This document shows, piece after piece, positions 4,232 through 5,116 of a stretch of 5,116 nt of DNA. Position numbers and translations under genes: made by a program. Where the stretch lies: positions 1 to 5,116 of the forward strand of contig JAUPUA010000038.1 in assembly GCA_030917805.1 (NCBI GenBank). The letters are read 5' to 3'. Positions within the stretch are counted from its first letter, which is position 1, and the number at the start of each line of letters is the position of its first letter. Below the pieces are notes generated by a model that was not told the origin of the DNA, ran no database searches, and worked only from the letters and a program-made list of their open reading frames with translations. The stretch comes from Patescibacteria group bacterium. Lineage in GTDB: Bacteria; Patescibacteriota; Saccharimonadia; Saccharimonadales; HK-STAS-PATE-42.

Positions 4232-5116
4232 ATGCCAGCACCGTCTAAAGCAGCCTCTACAAAAACTAAAACAGACGACAAACAAGAATTTAGAAAAGTA
4301 TCTGGTAGCAACAGAGTGTTTTTTAATAAATCTCTCGATGCCATCAGTCTGCCAAATCAGATAGTTCACCAGACATCATCATTCCAAGATTTCGTTCAGC
4401 GAGGTCTAGGCGAAATTCTTGCAGAGTTTAGCTCAATCTCTGACTATACGGGCGATAAGCTAGAGCTAAAACTTCTCGATTATCACTTCGACGAGCCAGA
4501 AACAACGGAACTAGAGGCACGCGTAAACAATACTACCTTTGAGGCAGCTCTTAAAATTCGTGCAGAACTTATTAATAAGGCTACTGGTGAAGTTAAAGAA
4601 GCAGAAATCTATATGGGGCAGTATCCTTGGATGACAGAGCGCGGAAGCTTTGTAATTAACGGAGCAGAAAGAGTTGTTGTCGGACAGCTAGTTCGCTCTC
4701 CAGGAGTTATGTTTAGCTCAAGCGAAACATCTCTAGGTAAGAAGTTATACGCTGCAAAGATTAACCCAGTGCGTGGCTCATGGATCGAGATCGAAGCTGC
4801 CGCGAACGGAACAATAAGCGTAAAAATCGACAAAAGACGTAAGATCCCTCTGACTACTTTCCTTAAAGCTGTTGGATTTAGCTCTAATAAAGAAATCCAA
4901 GACACTTTTAAAGATGTTAATACCGGCACTACAGATTACCTTAAAGAAACCATCAAGAAGGATACAACATCTACTCAGTCCGAGGCTTTAATTGAAGTTT
5001 TTAGCAGGCTCCGCCCAGGCGAGATGGCAACAGTAGACAATGCCAAATCTTTAATCGAAGGTATCCTCTTTAACTTTAAACGATTCGATCTTGGTAAGGT
5101 TGGTCGGTATAAGATG
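4232..5116 (+). CDS. rpoB: DNA-directed RNA polymerase beta subunit, N-terminal part (3' end outside window)
   Basis: RpoB is the catalytic beta subunit of bacterial RNA polymerase and works with beta', alpha and omega. The first 295 residues are present and the frame is open at the right edge. A full protein usually has about 1100-1200 residues. A Lys/Thr-rich start (1-20) is followed by the N-terminal protrusion and lobe. Hallmarks are SSFQDFVQRGLGEILAEF near 49-66, EIYMGQYPWMTERGSFVING near 125-144, and AERVVVGQLVRSPGVMF just after it, which includes the N-terminal stretch lining the rifampicin pocket. RLRPGEMATVDNAKSLIEG and KRFDLGKVGRYKM close the window. The main rifampicin-resistance cluster lies beyond the edge. 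The ATG at 4232 has AAGGA 11 bp upstream, and the next in-frame ATG falls inside conserved sequence. No rplJ/rplL precedes it, unlike the classical L10-L12-beta-beta' order; rpoC probably follows but cannot be seen. Confidence 0.99.
   Translation, partial: MPAPSKAASTKTKTDDKQEFRKVSGSNRVFFNKSLDAISLPNQIVHQTSSFQDFVQRGLGEILAEFSSISDYTGDKLELKLLDYHFDEPETTELEARVNNTTFEAALKIRAELINKATGEVKEAEIYMGQYPWMTERGSFVINGAERVVVGQLVRSPGVMFSSSETSLGKKLYAAKINPVRGSWIEIEAAANGTISVKIDKRRKIPLTTFLKAVGFSSNKEIQDTFKDVNTGTTDYLKETIKKDTTSTQSEALIEVFSRLRPGEMATVDNAKSLIEGILFNFKRFDLGKVGRYKM

Noticed and set aside
4609..4929. Minus-strand 106-residue reading frame
   Set aside because: It is antisense to strongly conserved rpoB sequence and has no recognisable domain.

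Overview
The window is an AT-rich bacterial chromosomal segment with four protein-coding genes, two of them cut by the window edges. The gene style suggests a Candidate Phyla Radiation bacterium, most likely Candidatus Saccharibacteria (TM7). The reasons are short compact genes, a Gram-positive-style RecX, a recognisable bacterial RpoB next to surface proteins with LPXTG-like tails, and no rplJ/rplL directly upstream of rpoB. Stops are TAA and TAG and I see no in-frame TGA, so nothing suggests the UGA=Gly code of Absconditabacteria/Gracilibacteria. The phylum is an inference; an RpoB search would settle it.

Layout. Bases 2-1738 (+) are the 3' part of a large secreted surface protein. It is built from repeats of about 200 residues, each with one pair of cysteines, and ends in LSNTG, a membrane helix and a basic tail. 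recX (1758-2375, +) follows after 19 bp. It has a perfect TATAAT so close to the ATG that its own transcript may be leaderless. Converging on recX, with a 4-bp stop-stop overlap, is a six-helix membrane protein (2372-2968, -) of the dolichol/phytol kinase and CTP-transferase group. A 103-bp divergent intergenic region (2969-3071) carries promoters for both directions. Rightward lies a second small secreted surface protein (3072-3953, +) with a signal peptide, one predicted beta-sandwich domain and a PPKTG-type tail. A 278-bp non-coding region (3954-4231) then holds an extended -10 promoter, a leader of about 215 nt with several hairpins, one of them terminator-like, and a ribosome binding site. 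The window ends inside rpoB (4232-5116+, first 295 residues).

How the genes relate. The two LPXTG-like proteins are probably exported and kept at the cell surface, by a sortase or simply by their C-terminal helix. The membrane kinase may act in polyprenol or lipid phosphate supply for the envelope. recX (RecA modulation) and rpoB (transcription) are housekeeping genes with no evident link to the envelope genes. I see no mobile element, CRISPR array, tRNA or rRNA. The least explained parts are the repeat architecture of the first protein and the structured rpoB leader.
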